Below, one piece after another: positions 43,661 through 51,961 of a stretch of 64,000 nt of DNA (position 1 is the first letter of the stretch; each line of letters starts with the position of its first letter). The position numbers and the translations under genes are program-made. This stretch comes from JAGLOK01 sp963675575 (lineage in GTDB: Bacteria; Bacillota; Clostridia; Christensenellales; UMGS416). The DNA is taken from contig OY776378.1 in NCBI GenBank assembly GCA_963675575.1, positions 2,480,001-2,544,000 of the forward strand, written 5' to 3'. The notes beneath the pieces were generated by a model. The model was not told the origin of the DNA and did not search any database. It saw nothing but the letters and a program-made list of their open reading frames with translations.

Positions 43661-43846
43661 TTACCAGCTCGCCTTGCGAACGCCGGGTATCTGTCCGCGG
43701 TAGGCTAACTCGCGAAAACATATTCTGCAAATGCCGTATTTTCTCAATACTGAATGGGGACGTCCGCAAATACTGCAACGTGTGTACCCTCTTGTTGAGA
43801 ATTTAGGTTCTCTCTTCTGCTTTACAATTAAACTCTTTTTTGCCAC
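43661..43846 (-). CDS. rpsN: Ribosomal protein S14, type Z
   Basis: 61 residues with four zinc-binding cysteines, CSICG and CRICF, and the end LAYRGQIPGVRKASW. The short zinc form is usual for Bacillota. Twelve bases after rplE. Confidence 0.97.
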   Translation of the reverse strand: MAKKSLIVKQKREPKFSTRGYTRCSICGRPHSVLRKYGICRICFRELAYRGQIPGVRKASW

Positions 43847-43858
43847 TTGGAATCCTCC

Positions 43859-44401
43859 TTAAGCTTTTGCAAACGGCATACCCAGCGCTTCAAGCAGGGC
43901 ATGTGCTTCTTCGTCGGTATTTGCGTTGGTCACAAAGATTATGTCCATTCCGCGAATAGTTTCCACTTTGTCGTAATTTATTTCAGGATATATCAACTGC
44001 TCTTTGATTCCCATCGCAAAATTTCCACGTCCGTCAAATGCAGTGTTTGAAATGCCTCTGAAGTCACGAACTCGGGGAAGGGCTATTGAGAAAAGCTTAT
44101 CCACATATTCATACATTTTGTCGCCGCGAAGAGTTACTTTCGCCCCTACGTTCATGCCGGCTCTAAGCTTAAAGTTAGCTACTGATTTGCGAGCTTTTGT
44201 TATGACAGGCTTTTGTCCTGCGATAACTGTAAGCTCGGAAACTGCTAGTTCAAGCGCACGGGCATTGTCTTTGCAATCACCTAAACCCATGTTGAGTACC
44301 ACTTTTTCAAGCCTTGGTACTTGCATTACGTTTTTGTAACTGAATTTTTCTTTAAGAGCGGGAATAACCGCGCTTTTATAATAATCCTTTAATCTAGGCA
44401 T
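43859..44401 (-). CDS. rplE: Ribosomal protein L5
   Basis: 180 residues; NVMQVPRLEKVVLNMGLGD and RDFRGISNTAFDGRGNFAMG are diagnostic. Binds 5S rRNA and touches P-site tRNA. Confidence 0.97.
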   Translation of the reverse strand: MPRLKDYYKSAVIPALKEKFSYKNVMQVPRLEKVVLNMGLGDCKDNARALELAVSELTVIAGQKPVITKARKSVANFKLRAGMNVGAKVTLRGDKMYEYVDKLFSIALPRVRDFRGISNTAFDGRGNFAMGIKEQLIYPEINYDKVETIRGMDIIFVTNANTDEEAHALLEALGMPFAKA

Positions 44402-44417
44402 TTCGTGCTACCCCCCG

Positions 44418-44741
44418 TCAAGCGTCAAAGGTTTCGCCGCATTTTTTACATGCACGAACCTTGTCGCCGTTTTCCAGAAACTTATATCCGATTCTTGTAG
44501 CCTTTTTGCATTTTCCGCAATAAAGCATAACTTTGGAAGCATAGATTGTGCCTTCCTGCTCGATACGACCGCCCTGCTCCTTTGCGCTTTTGGGACGGAC
44601 ATGTCGGGTTAAGAGATTGACTCCCTCTACAAGAACTTTGCCTTCGTTAGGCATCGCTGACAAGACTTTACCCTTTTTGCCTTTGTCCTTACCGGATATA
44701 ACCATTACGGTATCATTCTTTTTTACATGCATTCTTTTCAT
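44418..44741 (-). CDS. rplX: Ribosomal protein L24
   Basis: 107 residues; a KOW motif near the N-terminus (VMVISGKDKGKKGKVLSA) and a C-terminal CGKC...CKKCG pair that may bind zinc, as in many clostridial L24. Assembly initiator of the large subunit. Confidence 0.97.
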   Translation of the reverse strand: MKRMHVKKNDTVMVISGKDKGKKGKVLSAMPNEGKVLVEGVNLLTRHVRPKSAKEQGGRIEQEGTIYASKVMLYCGKCKKATRIGYKFLENGDKVRACKKCGETFDA

Positions 44742-44753
44742 TATGATACCTCC

Positions 44754-45122
44754 TTATAGTACTTCTGGGGCAAGAGATACAATTCTCATGTATTCTTTTT
44801 CACGCAATTCGCGGGCTACCGGTCCGAATATACGTGTTCCCCTAGGTTGTTTTTCAGTGTCAATTATAACAGCTGCATTATCGTCAAACTTAATGTATGA
44901 GCCGTCAGGTCTCTTAATCTGCCTGTGCACACGCACTATGACCGCGCGAACAACGTCGCCCTTGCGTACAATGCCGCCCGGGTTTGATGTCTTTACGGAA
45001 GCAACGATTACATCTCCTATAGAGCCATAACGCCTTTTGGAGCCGCCCAATACTTTGATGCATTTAATTTCTTTGGCACCGCTGTTGTCGGCAACCTTTA
45101 ACCGTGTTTCAGGTTGAATCAT
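44754..45122 (-). CDS. rplN: Ribosomal protein L14
   Basis: 122 residues; MIQPETRLKVADNSGAKEI at the start and PRGTRIFGPVARELREKEY near the end. Forms an intersubunit bridge and is the usual docking site of RsfS. Confidence 0.97.
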   Translation of the reverse strand: MIQPETRLKVADNSGAKEIKCIKVLGGSKRRYGSIGDVIVASVKTSNPGGIVRKGDVVRAVIVRVHRQIKRPDGSYIKFDDNAAVIIDTEKQPRGTRIFGPVARELREKEYMRIVSLAPEVL

Positions 45123-45134
45123 TTTCGTGCCTCC

Positions 45135-45395
45135 TTACTTAGCCTTAGTAATAATCTCTACAAGGCGCCAGCGCTTGCTTTTTGAAAGCGGTCTGGTTTC
45201 CATCACGCGTACGAAATCTCCGATATTGCAATCGTTGTTTTCATCATGCGCCTTGATTGATTTTGTTCTGCTTATAATTTTTCCGTACAGTGGATGTTTG
45301 GTTTTCGTACGAACTTCCACAACAATGGTTTTTTGCATTTTATTGCTTACAACCGTACCTGTACGAGTTTTTCTTAAACTTCTTGCTTCAGACAT
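45135..45395 (-). CDS. rpsQ: Ribosomal protein S17
   Basis: 86 residues; KTRTGTVVSNKMQKTIVVEV and GDFVRVMETRPLSKSKRWRL identify this OB-fold 16S binder. Ten bases after rpmC. Confidence 0.97.
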   Translation of the reverse strand: MSEARSLRKTRTGTVVSNKMQKTIVVEVRTKTKHPLYGKIISRTKSIKAHDENNDCNIGDFVRVMETRPLSKSKRWRLVEIITKAK

Positions 45396-45405
45396 TTTAA
45401 CTCTC

Positions 45406-45600
45406 CTAACCTGCCAACTCGCGTTCGCGGATAATGGTTTTTACCCTCGCGATGTTTTTTCTACATTCGCGAATAACCATGTGGTTTGACAACTGGCCTG
45501 TGGCCTGTTGGAAACGGAGGTTAAAAAGCTCTTGCTTAAGCTCCGCCAATCGTTCTTCAAGCTCTTGAGATGATAATTCTCTAAAATCAGCTGCTTTCAT
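45406..45600 (-). CDS. rpmC: Ribosomal protein L29
   Basis: 64 residues, two helices: MKAADFRELSSQELEERLAE and HMVIRECRKNIARVKTIIRE. ATG at 45600 (GGTGA five bases upstream) gives the normal L29 start; the ATG at 45612 would add four residues. The start lies inside the end of rplP, so the two are coupled. Lies by the exit tunnel, near the SRP and trigger-factor site. Confidence 0.95.
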   Translation of the reverse strand: MKAADFRELSSQELEERLAELKQELFNLRFQQATGQLSNHMVIRECRKNIARVKTIIRERELAG

Positions 45601-46132
45601 TAGTTTCACCATCCTGTTCCTGTTGCTCAGCCTCAGCTCCTTCAGCCGTTTCCTCGCCTTCAGCCGCTGCTATCTCAGGCTCAACAAATGCTTTCATCTT
45701 CCTTTCGCCCTGCTTAATTTTTCTTTCGTCAGCTACTATAACGTGACATTTAATGGGCAATTTATGCATAGCAAGTCTTAAAGCCTCTTTTGCGACTTCC
45801 TCAGTTACCCCTGCAACTTCAAACATGACTCTGCCGGGTTTTACAACTGCTACCCAATGTTCTGGAGAGCCTTTGCCTTTACCCATGCGTGTTTCCGCAG
45901 GTTTTTTTGTTACTGGTTTATCCGGGAATATTTTTATCCAAACAGCACCGCCGCGCTTCATATAACGGGTCATTGCGATACGTGCCGCTTCTATTTGATT
46001 ACTTGTAATCCATGCAGGCTCTGATGCGACAAGGCCATACTCACCGTAGGCAACAAAGTTTCCACGAGTTGCTTTGCCTTTCATTCTTCCGCGCTGCTGT
46101 TTTCTATGTTTGACCCTCTTGGGCATTAACAT
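45587..46132 (-). CDS. rplP: Ribosomal protein L16 with acidic C-terminal tail
   Basis: 181 residues against the usual ~144. The body is normal (MPKRVKHRKQQRGRMKGKAT, then PDKPVTKKPAETRMGKGKG). After about residue 145 comes a tail very rich in Glu, Ala and Gln, ending over the first bases of rpmC. ATG at 46132 follows AGGAGG by eight bases; the Met two codons later is too far from it. Confidence 0.95.
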   Translation of the reverse strand: MLMPKRVKHRKQQRGRMKGKATRGNFVAYGEYGLVASEPAWITSNQIEAARIAMTRYMKRGGAVWIKIFPDKPVTKKPAETRMGKGKGSPEHWVAVVKPGRVMFEVAGVTEEVAKEALRLAMHKLPIKCHVIVADERKIKQGERKMKAFVEPEIAAAEGEETAEGAEAEQQEQDGETNESS

Positions 46133-46156
46133 AATGGTTTCCTCCTGTTAGGTTAA

Positions 46157-46894
46157 TTATGAGGTGGGTGTTTCTTTTTTCTCGCTGCGATCTGCGGGTC
46201 TCGGCCTGCGACGCTGACTATTGTTATCTCTTGCAGGACGTTCCTGTCTGTCATTCGTCAGCTTTTTGCCCAAAATTTCGCCTTTATATATCCAAACCTT
46301 GCATCCAATGCGGCCGTAAGTTGTTTTTGCCTCCGCAAATCCATATTGGATATCTGCTCTTAATGTTTGGAGAGGTATAGATCCCTCATGGTATCCTTCT
46401 GTTCTGGCAATATCTGCTCCGCCCAAACGACCGGCCACTTGAGTTTTAATACCTTTTGCCCCAGCCTTCATTGCACGCTGCAATGTCTGCTTCATTGCTC
46501 TCCTGAAAGAAATCCTTCTTTCAAGCTGAGAAGCTATGTTTTCCGCAACTAATTGTGCGTCCACTTCCGGACGGCGTATTTCATAAATATTGAGGGTTAC
46601 AGTTTTGCCCGTAAGCTTGTTAAGTTCTTTTTTAACAGCCTCAACACCTGCTCCGCCTTTTCCGATTACTATTCCGGGCTTTCCTGTGTGTAGCCCGACT
46701 GTTATTTTACTTGCTGCACGCTCTATCTCTATTCTTGAGACGCCTGCGGCATATAGTTTTTCTTTTAGAAAGGTACGAATATCGTGGTCCTCTTTAAGGT
46801 AGGCAGCGAAATCTTTTTTGTTTGCATACCATCTGGCATCCCAGTCCTTAATAACTCCCACTCTGGCTCCGTGTGGATGTACTTTTTGGCCCAT
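46157..46894 (-). CDS. rpsC: Ribosomal protein S3
   Basis: 245 residues; GQKVHPHGARVGVIKDWDAR, the KH domain GLHTGKPGIVIGKGGAGVE and LGGADIARTEGYHEGSIPL are diagnostic. The C-terminal ~25 residues are Arg/Pro-rich and polar. The ATG overlaps the rplV stop by one base. Confidence 0.97.
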   Translation of the reverse strand: MGQKVHPHGARVGVIKDWDARWYANKKDFAAYLKEDHDIRTFLKEKLYAAGVSRIEIERAASKITVGLHTGKPGIVIGKGGAGVEAVKKELNKLTGKTVTLNIYEIRRPEVDAQLVAENIASQLERRISFRRAMKQTLQRAMKAGAKGIKTQVAGRLGGADIARTEGYHEGSIPLQTLRADIQYGFAEAKTTYGRIGCKVWIYKGEILGKKLTNDRQERPARDNNSQRRRPRPADRSEKKETPTS

Positions 46895-47313
46895 TATTCA
46901 TCTCCTCCTTCTTGGATAGCGGTATCATTTTGAAATTCATCAAGTTTGACCGAGATGTGAGATGTGTAATGAACATACATCTTCGCCATTCCTCTTGAAC
47001 CTGCGCGGAATCTTTTCAGTTTCGGGCCTTGGTCAGCCGTAGCTTCTATAATATAAAGATTGCTTCTGTCAAGTCCTTGGTTGTTTTCAGCATTTGCGAT
47101 TGCGGAATTTAAAACCTTTGCAAATAAAGGAGCTGCGGATTTGTTTGTGTTTTGCAGCATTGCAAGTGCTTCATTCACCCGCAAACCTCTTATAAGCTTT
47201 GCCACAGCCTGCGCTTTCATGGAGGAAATTCTCACATGACGTGCAATTGCAAATGGACGGTTATCGGCACTTTCTCTGCGAGCCGCCGCTTTTTCGCGTG
47301 ATCTTTTTGCCAT
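46894..47313 (-). CDS. rplV: Ribosomal protein L22
   Basis: 139 residues; the core ARHVRISSMKAQAVAKLIRG and RFRAGSRGMAKMYVHYTSHI is standard, preceded by about 20 extra basic residues (AKRSREKAAARRESADNR). Its loop lines the exit tunnel and is a macrolide contact in the family. Confidence 0.96.
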   Translation of the reverse strand: MAKRSREKAAARRESADNRPFAIARHVRISSMKAQAVAKLIRGLRVNEALAMLQNTNKSAAPLFAKVLNSAIANAENNQGLDRSNLYIIEATADQGPKLKRFRAGSRGMAKMYVHYTSHISVKLDEFQNDTAIQEGGDE

Positions 47314-47328
47314 AGTTTTTCCTCCTTA

Positions 47329-47607
47329 CTATTTAGCACCTGATGTTTTGCTTCCCGCATGTCCACGGAAAGTTCGTGTAGGTGCGAATTCGCCTAATTT
47401 ATGTCCCACCATATCTTCTGTGACGTATACCGGTACATGTTTTCTGCCATCATGTACGGCTATTGTATGCCCTATAAACTGCGGAAAAATTGTGGAGGCT
47501 CTAGACCAAGTCTTTACCACTCTTTTTTCATTTGCGCTGTTCATGCCTTCAATGCGTTTGAACAGACGCTCTTCCACAAAGGGACCTTTTTTTACTGATC
47601 TACTCAT
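47329..47607 (-). CDS. rpsS: Ribosomal protein S19
   Basis: 92 residues; MSRSVKKGPFVEERLFKRIE and GHKLGEFAPTRTFRGHAGSK are diagnostic. Located on the small-subunit head with S13. Confidence 0.97.
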   Translation of the reverse strand: MSRSVKKGPFVEERLFKRIEGMNSANEKRVVKTWSRASTIFPQFIGHTIAVHDGRKHVPVYVTEDMVGHKLGEFAPTRTFRGHAGSKTSGAK

Positions 47608-47619
47608 TAATTCGTCCTC

Positions 47620-48456
47620 CTATTTTTTGCCGCGACGCTTAACAATGTACTTATCATTCGGGTTTTTCTTCTTGCGTGTTTTATACCCTAATGTTGGCTT
47701 GCCCCACGGAGTCACTGGTGAAGGCATTCCGATAGGTGACTTTCCTTCGCCGCCGCCATGTGGATGGTCAACTGGGTTCATAACAACGCCGCGAACGGTG
47801 GGTCTTATGCCCATGTGGCGTTTTCTGCCTGCCTTACCGATTGAGATGTTTCCATGATCAATATTACCAACTTGGCCAATTGTAGCACGACATCCAACAG
47901 GAACCATTCGTACCTCGCTGGAGGGCAAGCGAATCTGCGCATAAGCGCCTTCTTTTGCCATAAGCTGAGCTGATGTTCCCGCGCTTCTGCAAAGCTGTCC
48001 GCCTTTTTTGGGAATAAGTTCAATATTATGAATCATAGTTCCGACCGGAATGGCAGAAATCGGCATCGTATTACCGACTTTTATATCCAAGCCTTCGTTG
48101 GCGGAATATATTACATCCCCCACCTTCAAGCCAAGAGGCGCTAGTATATATTTTTTCTCTCCGTCGGCATAATGTAAAAGAGCAATATTCGCCGTACGGT
48201 TAGGATCATATTCAAGCGCTGCAACTTTTGCCGGGATGTTGTCCTTTGTCCGCTTGAAATCTATTATACGATATTTTCTGCGGGTTCTTCCGCCTCTATG
48301 GCGAACGGTAATACGACCGTTATTGTTTCTTCCCGCATTTTCTCTTACATCTTCAAGAAGAGACTTTTCAGGCTTCTTTTTTGTCAGATTGTCATAAGAG
48401 ACAACTGACATCCCGCGGCGTCCCGGAGTTGTTGGTTTATAGGTTTTAATCGCCAT
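47620..48456 (-). CDS. rplB: Ribosomal protein L2
   Basis: 278 residues starting MAIKTYKPTTPGRRGMSVVS; the C-terminal GVVMNPVDHPHGGGEGKSPI holds the conserved His near the peptidyl-transferase centre. ATG at 48456 has GGGGGA upstream; the longer reading from 48495 overlaps rplW and is rejected. Confidence 0.97.
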   Translation of the reverse strand: MAIKTYKPTTPGRRGMSVVSYDNLTKKKPEKSLLEDVRENAGRNNNGRITVRHRGGRTRRKYRIIDFKRTKDNIPAKVAALEYDPNRTANIALLHYADGEKKYILAPLGLKVGDVIYSANEGLDIKVGNTMPISAIPVGTMIHNIELIPKKGGQLCRSAGTSAQLMAKEGAYAQIRLPSSEVRMVPVGCRATIGQVGNIDHGNISIGKAGRKRHMGIRPTVRGVVMNPVDHPHGGGEGKSPIGMPSPVTPWGKPTLGYKTRKKKNPNDKYIVKRRGKK

Positions 48457-48469
48457 CTGTTTTTCCCCC

Positions 48470-48763
48470 TTACGCCATGCCTTCAAAGAACTCAATTGTC
48501 TTTGAATTATCTGTTAGTTTAACGATGGCGCGCTTGGTTGAAGGTCTATACCCTTCATGCTTGCCCATACGTTTTTTCTTTCCTTTGCGGTTTAAAGTAT
48601 TAACTCTTTGCACATCAACCGAAAAAATCTGCTCTACAGCCTTTTTTATTTCGGTTTTGTTTGCTGTTTTCGCAACGATGAAAGTATACTTTTTCATTTG
48701 TACATTGTCATAGCTTTGCTCTGTCAAAACAGGGCGCAGAATGATATCATAAGGACTCTTCAT
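48470..48763 (-). CDS. rplW: Ribosomal protein L23
   Basis: 97 residues; DIILRPVLTEQSYDNVQMKK and TEIKKAVEQIFSVDVQRVNT are typical. Docking site for trigger factor and SRP at the exit. ATG overlaps the rplD stop by one base. Confidence 0.97.
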   Translation of the reverse strand: MKSPYDIILRPVLTEQSYDNVQMKKYTFIVAKTANKTEIKKAVEQIFSVDVQRVNTLNRKGKKKRMGKHEGYRPSTKRAIVKLTDNSKTIEFFEGMA

Positions 48764-49386
48764 TATGCGTATACCTCCTCTATGTGGGATATGGCATCTT
48801 TTGTAGCCAATAGCTTGCCATGCGAAAGAATGTCATATGTGTTTAGAGAAGCCGAAATGACCGTGTCCACTCCAGGTATATTGCCTGTTGCGCGCACAAC
48901 GTTATCATTCACTCCGTTAGTTACAACAAGAGCTTTCCCTTCAACTCCCAATGATTTAAGTATTTCTATCATGTTTTTTGTTTTAAGCGAATCCAAATCG
49001 AGATTTTCAATTACGATTATTTCGCCGTCATTAACTTTACATGTCAAGGCACTCTTTAAAGCAAGCCTGCGTGTTTTTTTATTCATCTTCTTAGTATAAT
49101 CACGAGGTTTGGGCGCAAAAGCCACACCACCGTGTTTCCACACGGGATTACGGCTGGAACCAACGCGTGCGCGTCCTGTTCCTTTTTGACGCCACGGCTT
49201 TTTTCCTCCGCCGGAAACTTCTGCACGAGTAAGCGCGGATTGTGTTCCTTGACGCTGATTAGCATTATAGGTTACAACAGCCTGGTGCATCGCGGCCGTG
49301 CTTATTTCCACTCCGAAAATAGCATCGGACAACTCGCAGACACCTGCTTTTTCACCTTTTATATTATATAAATCAACCTTTGGCAT
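48763..49386 (-). CDS. rplD: Ribosomal protein L4
   Basis: 207 residues; SALTRAEVSGGGKKPWRQKG and GTGRARVGSSRNPVWKHGG form the tunnel-lining loop. L4 represses the S10 operon in enterobacteria; here a structured leader exists upstream of rpsJ but a link is unproven. Confidence 0.97.
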   Translation of the reverse strand: MPKVDLYNIKGEKAGVCELSDAIFGVEISTAAMHQAVVTYNANQRQGTQSALTRAEVSGGGKKPWRQKGTGRARVGSSRNPVWKHGGVAFAPKPRDYTKKMNKKTRRLALKSALTCKVNDGEIIVIENLDLDSLKTKNMIEILKSLGVEGKALVVTNGVNDNVVRATGNIPGVDTVISASLNTYDILSHGKLLATKDAISHIEEVYA

Positions 49387-49397
49387 TATATCCTCCC

Positions 49398-50027
49398 TTA
49401 CTTCTTAACAGCCTGGCGCACTGTTACTAGTGAACCGCGTCTGCCTGGTATAGAGCCTTTTATAAGTATCATATTGCGCTCAACATCAACTCTTACCACT
49501 TGAAGATTTTGAACTGTAACATTTTCACTGCCCCAATGTCCGCCTAAGTTTTTGCCCTTCATTACTCTTGACGGTGAGCTTGCAGCACCCATTGAACCGG
49601 GGGCTCTGTGGAATTTCGAGCCGTGAGTCATAGGTCCTCTTGCTTGGTTCCATCTACGGATAGGTCCAGTGAAACCATGACCGATTGAAGTGCCCGCGAC
49701 ATCAACAAAGTCGCCTTCTGCAAAAATATCGGCTTTGATATCTTGTCCCACTTCATAATCTGCAATATTTTCAAACTTAAACTCGCGAATGAAACGCTTC
49801 GGAGCAACTTCGGCTTTTTTGAATTCACCCGTCCTTGGCTTATTTGCTAAGCTTTCACGAATGTCGTCAAAACCAACGCACACCGCTTCATAACCGTCAC
49901 GTTCGTTTGTCTTTTTTCTAATAACTGTGCATGGACCCGCTTCGACAACTGTTACCGGCACCGCTGTACCGTCTTCAGCAAAAACTTGTGTCATGCCAAC
50001 TTTTTTACCCAATATGGCTTTTTTCAT
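49398..50027 (-). CDS. rplC: Ribosomal protein L3
   Basis: 209 residues starting MKKAILGKKVGMTQVFAEDG; GHGFTGPIRRWNQARGPMTH holds the Gln that PrmB-type enzymes methylate in some bacteria. ATG at 50027 has GGAGG eight bases upstream; the longer reading from 50045 runs over it. Confidence 0.97.
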   Translation of the reverse strand: MKKAILGKKVGMTQVFAEDGTAVPVTVVEAGPCTVIRKKTNERDGYEAVCVGFDDIRESLANKPRTGEFKKAEVAPKRFIREFKFENIADYEVGQDIKADIFAEGDFVDVAGTSIGHGFTGPIRRWNQARGPMTHGSKFHRAPGSMGAASSPSRVMKGKNLGGHWGSENVTVQNLQVVRVDVERNMILIKGSIPGRRGSLVTVRQAVKK

Positions 50028-50041
50028 GTTTCTACCTCCAA

Positions 50042-50350
50042 TCACAGTTTAATCTCGATATCAACACCAGCGGGAAGTTCAAGCCTCATCAGCTGATCCA
50101 CAGTCCTTGATGTTGGTGCGAGAATATCAATTAGTCGTTTGTGTGTGCGCATTTCAAATTGCTCACGTGAATCCTTATACTTATGGGGAGCCCTAAGTAT
50201 TGTTATGATTTCCTTCCGAGTCGGCAGGGGAATCGGACCCGATACCACAGCTCCCGATCTCGTGGCTGTTTCTACTATACGCGCCGCAGACTGATCGATA
50301 AGGTTATGATCATATGCCTTCAATTTTATGCGTATTTTTTGTGTAGCCAT
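50042..50350 (-). CDS. rpsJ: Ribosomal protein S10
   Basis: 102 residues; KIRIKLKAYDHNLIDQSAAR and REQFEMRTHKRLIDILAPTS are diagnostic; also the NusE transcription factor in antitermination complexes. First gene of the S10 operon, with AAGGAGG before ATG, a promoter at 50563-50591 and a leader of about 205 bases. Confidence 0.97.
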   Translation of the reverse strand: MATQKIRIKLKAYDHNLIDQSAARIVETATRSGAVVSGPIPLPTRKEIITILRAPHKYKDSREQFEMRTHKRLIDILAPTSRTVDQLMRLELPAGVDIEIKL

Positions 50351-50558
50351 TGTTACCTCCTTGTTTTATCAAACCATGTACACAGAGCCGCGTGTGTCGC
50401 TATTATTATTTAAAATTTTGGCTCTCGGTTTGCCGCCCGAATCATGTCCGGACTATTGTCAGCGATAAAACCTTCGCTTTATGTCTTGCCTGCAAAGCAA
50501 CCTATCGCATCATCCCGTTTACAGTCAGGAAATACTATCCCGTCTTAAACGACAGCTT
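50351..50558 (-). promoter_or_regulatory. Long structured leader of the S10 operon
   Basis: About 205 transcribed bases before rpsJ with no gene. Short inverted repeats include AGAGCC/GGCTCT, GTCCGGAC and GCTTT/AAAGC, and the RNA is GC-richer than the flanks. Such leaders often carry ribosomal-protein control. No known family was recognised. Confidence 0.45.
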
Positions 50559-50562
50559 TTAT

Positions 50563-50591
50563 ATAATACTACACGGGTGCATATATTGCAA
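50563..50591 (-). promoter_or_regulatory. Promoter of the S10 operon
   Basis: TTGCAA at 50586-50591 and TATTAT at 50563-50568 on the minus strand with 17 bases between, preceded by A/T-rich sequence that could act as an UP element. Confidence 0.7.
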
Positions 50592-50653
50592 GAACTTTTT
50601 TATATGTTTTTCACTTAAATTCGCATATATTTTTTTCGATTGCAATTTAGTCT

Positions 50654-50690
50654 AAAAAAAGAAAAAAGAGGAGCAAAAGCTCCTCTTTTT
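50654..50690 (-). terminator. Intrinsic terminator after tuf
   Basis: Nine-base arms 50666-50674 and 50679-50687 (AAGAGGAGC/GCTCCTCTT) extendable by A-T pairs, loop AAAA, then a T-rich run on the minus strand. It ends the str operon. Confidence 0.92.
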
Positions 50691-50706
50691 ATGATTTTAA
50701 AATCAA

Positions 50707-51918
50707 TTAATTACTTACTGCTGAAACAACGCCTGAACCAACTGTTCTTCCGCCTTCACGGATAGCGAAGTTTAGGCCTTCTTCTATCGCGATAGGTGTT
50801 ATAAGTTCAATTGACATTGTTATATGGTCTCCGGGCATAACCATCTCTGTTCCTTCAGGAAGAGTGAGTGTGCCTGTAACATCTGTAGTTCTGAAGAAGA
50901 ACTGTGGTCTGTAGCCGCTGAAGAATGGAGTGTGGCGTCCGCCTTCTTCGTGAGTCAATACATACACCTGTCCATCAAATTTTGTATGGGGATTAATTGA
51001 TCCCGGAGCTGCAAGAACTTGTCCACGCTCGATTTCATCACGCTGTACGCCACGAAGAAGAAGTCCTACGTTGTCGCCTGTGATGGCTTGATCAAGAAGC
51101 TTCCTGAACATTTCAACGCCGGTTACAACAACTTTGCGTCTTTCTTCGGTCATGCCGATGATTTCAACATTGTCTTGAACCTTAACTGTTCCACGGTCAA
51201 TACGTCCGGTTGCAACAGTTCCGCGGCCTGTGATTGAGAATACATCTTCAACAGGCATAATGAAAGGTTTGTCTGTATCGCGCTCAGGTGTAGGAATAAA
51301 GCTGTCAACAGCATCCATAAGTTCGAAGATGCATTTGCAGTCAGGATTATCTGCGACTTCATCGCTGGCCATAGCTGCTTCAAGTGCTTTAAGAGCTGAA
51401 CCTTTTATGATTGGTGTATCGTCGCCAGGGAACTCATATTCATCAAGGAGTTCGCGAATTTCCATTTCAACAAGCTCAATAAGCTCATCGTCATCAACCT
51501 GATCAGTTTTATTCATGAATACGATTATGTAAGGTACGCCAACCTGACGCGCAAGAAGGATGTGCTCTCTTGTCTGTGGCATAGGGCCGTCTGCAGCCGA
51601 AACTACAAGTATTGCACCGTCCATCTGAGCAGCACCGGTTATCATGTTCTTAACATAGTCAGCATGTCCGGGGCAGTCAACGTGTGCATAGTGACGGTTT
51701 TCTGTTTCATACTCGACGTGAGCTGTGTTGATAGTGATTCCGCGGGCCTTTTCTTCAGGAGCCTTATCAATATCTTCATAGTTCATTACTTCTGCATTTC
51801 CTGTTTTGGAAAGCACCAAAGTAATCGCGGCGGTAAGAGTCGTTTTTCCATGGTCAACGTGACCGATTGTGCCCACATTTACATGAGGTTTGGTTCTTTC
51901 AAATTTTTTCTTTGCCAT
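50707..51918 (-). CDS. tuf: Elongation factor Tu
   Basis: 403 residues. G1 GHVDHGKT, G3 DCPGHADY, G4 NKTDQVDD and G5 GSALKAL are complete, and domains 2 and 3 follow to the end GGRTVGSGVVSAV. Delivers aminoacyl-tRNA to the ribosome. ATG at 51918 has GGGAGG upstream; the frame is open to 52011 but that part overlaps fusA and is unlike EF-Tu. Confidence 0.98.
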   Translation of the reverse strand: MAKKKFERTKPHVNVGTIGHVDHGKTTLTAAITLVLSKTGNAEVMNYEDIDKAPEEKARGITINTAHVEYETENRHYAHVDCPGHADYVKNMITGAAQMDGAILVVSAADGPMPQTREHILLARQVGVPYIIVFMNKTDQVDDDELIELVEMEIRELLDEYEFPGDDTPIIKGSALKALEAAMASDEVADNPDCKCIFELMDAVDSFIPTPERDTDKPFIMPVEDVFSITGRGTVATGRIDRGTVKVQDNVEIIGMTEERRKVVVTGVEMFRKLLDQAITGDNVGLLLRGVQRDEIERGQVLAAPGSINPHTKFDGQVYVLTHEEGGRHTPFFSGYRPQFFFRTTDVTGTLTLPEGTEMVMPGDHITMSIELITPIAIEEGLNFAIREGGRTVGSGVVSAVSN

Positions 51919-51961
51919 TGTGGTCCTCCCTTTTAAATTAAAAGTCAATTTATAGTTATTT

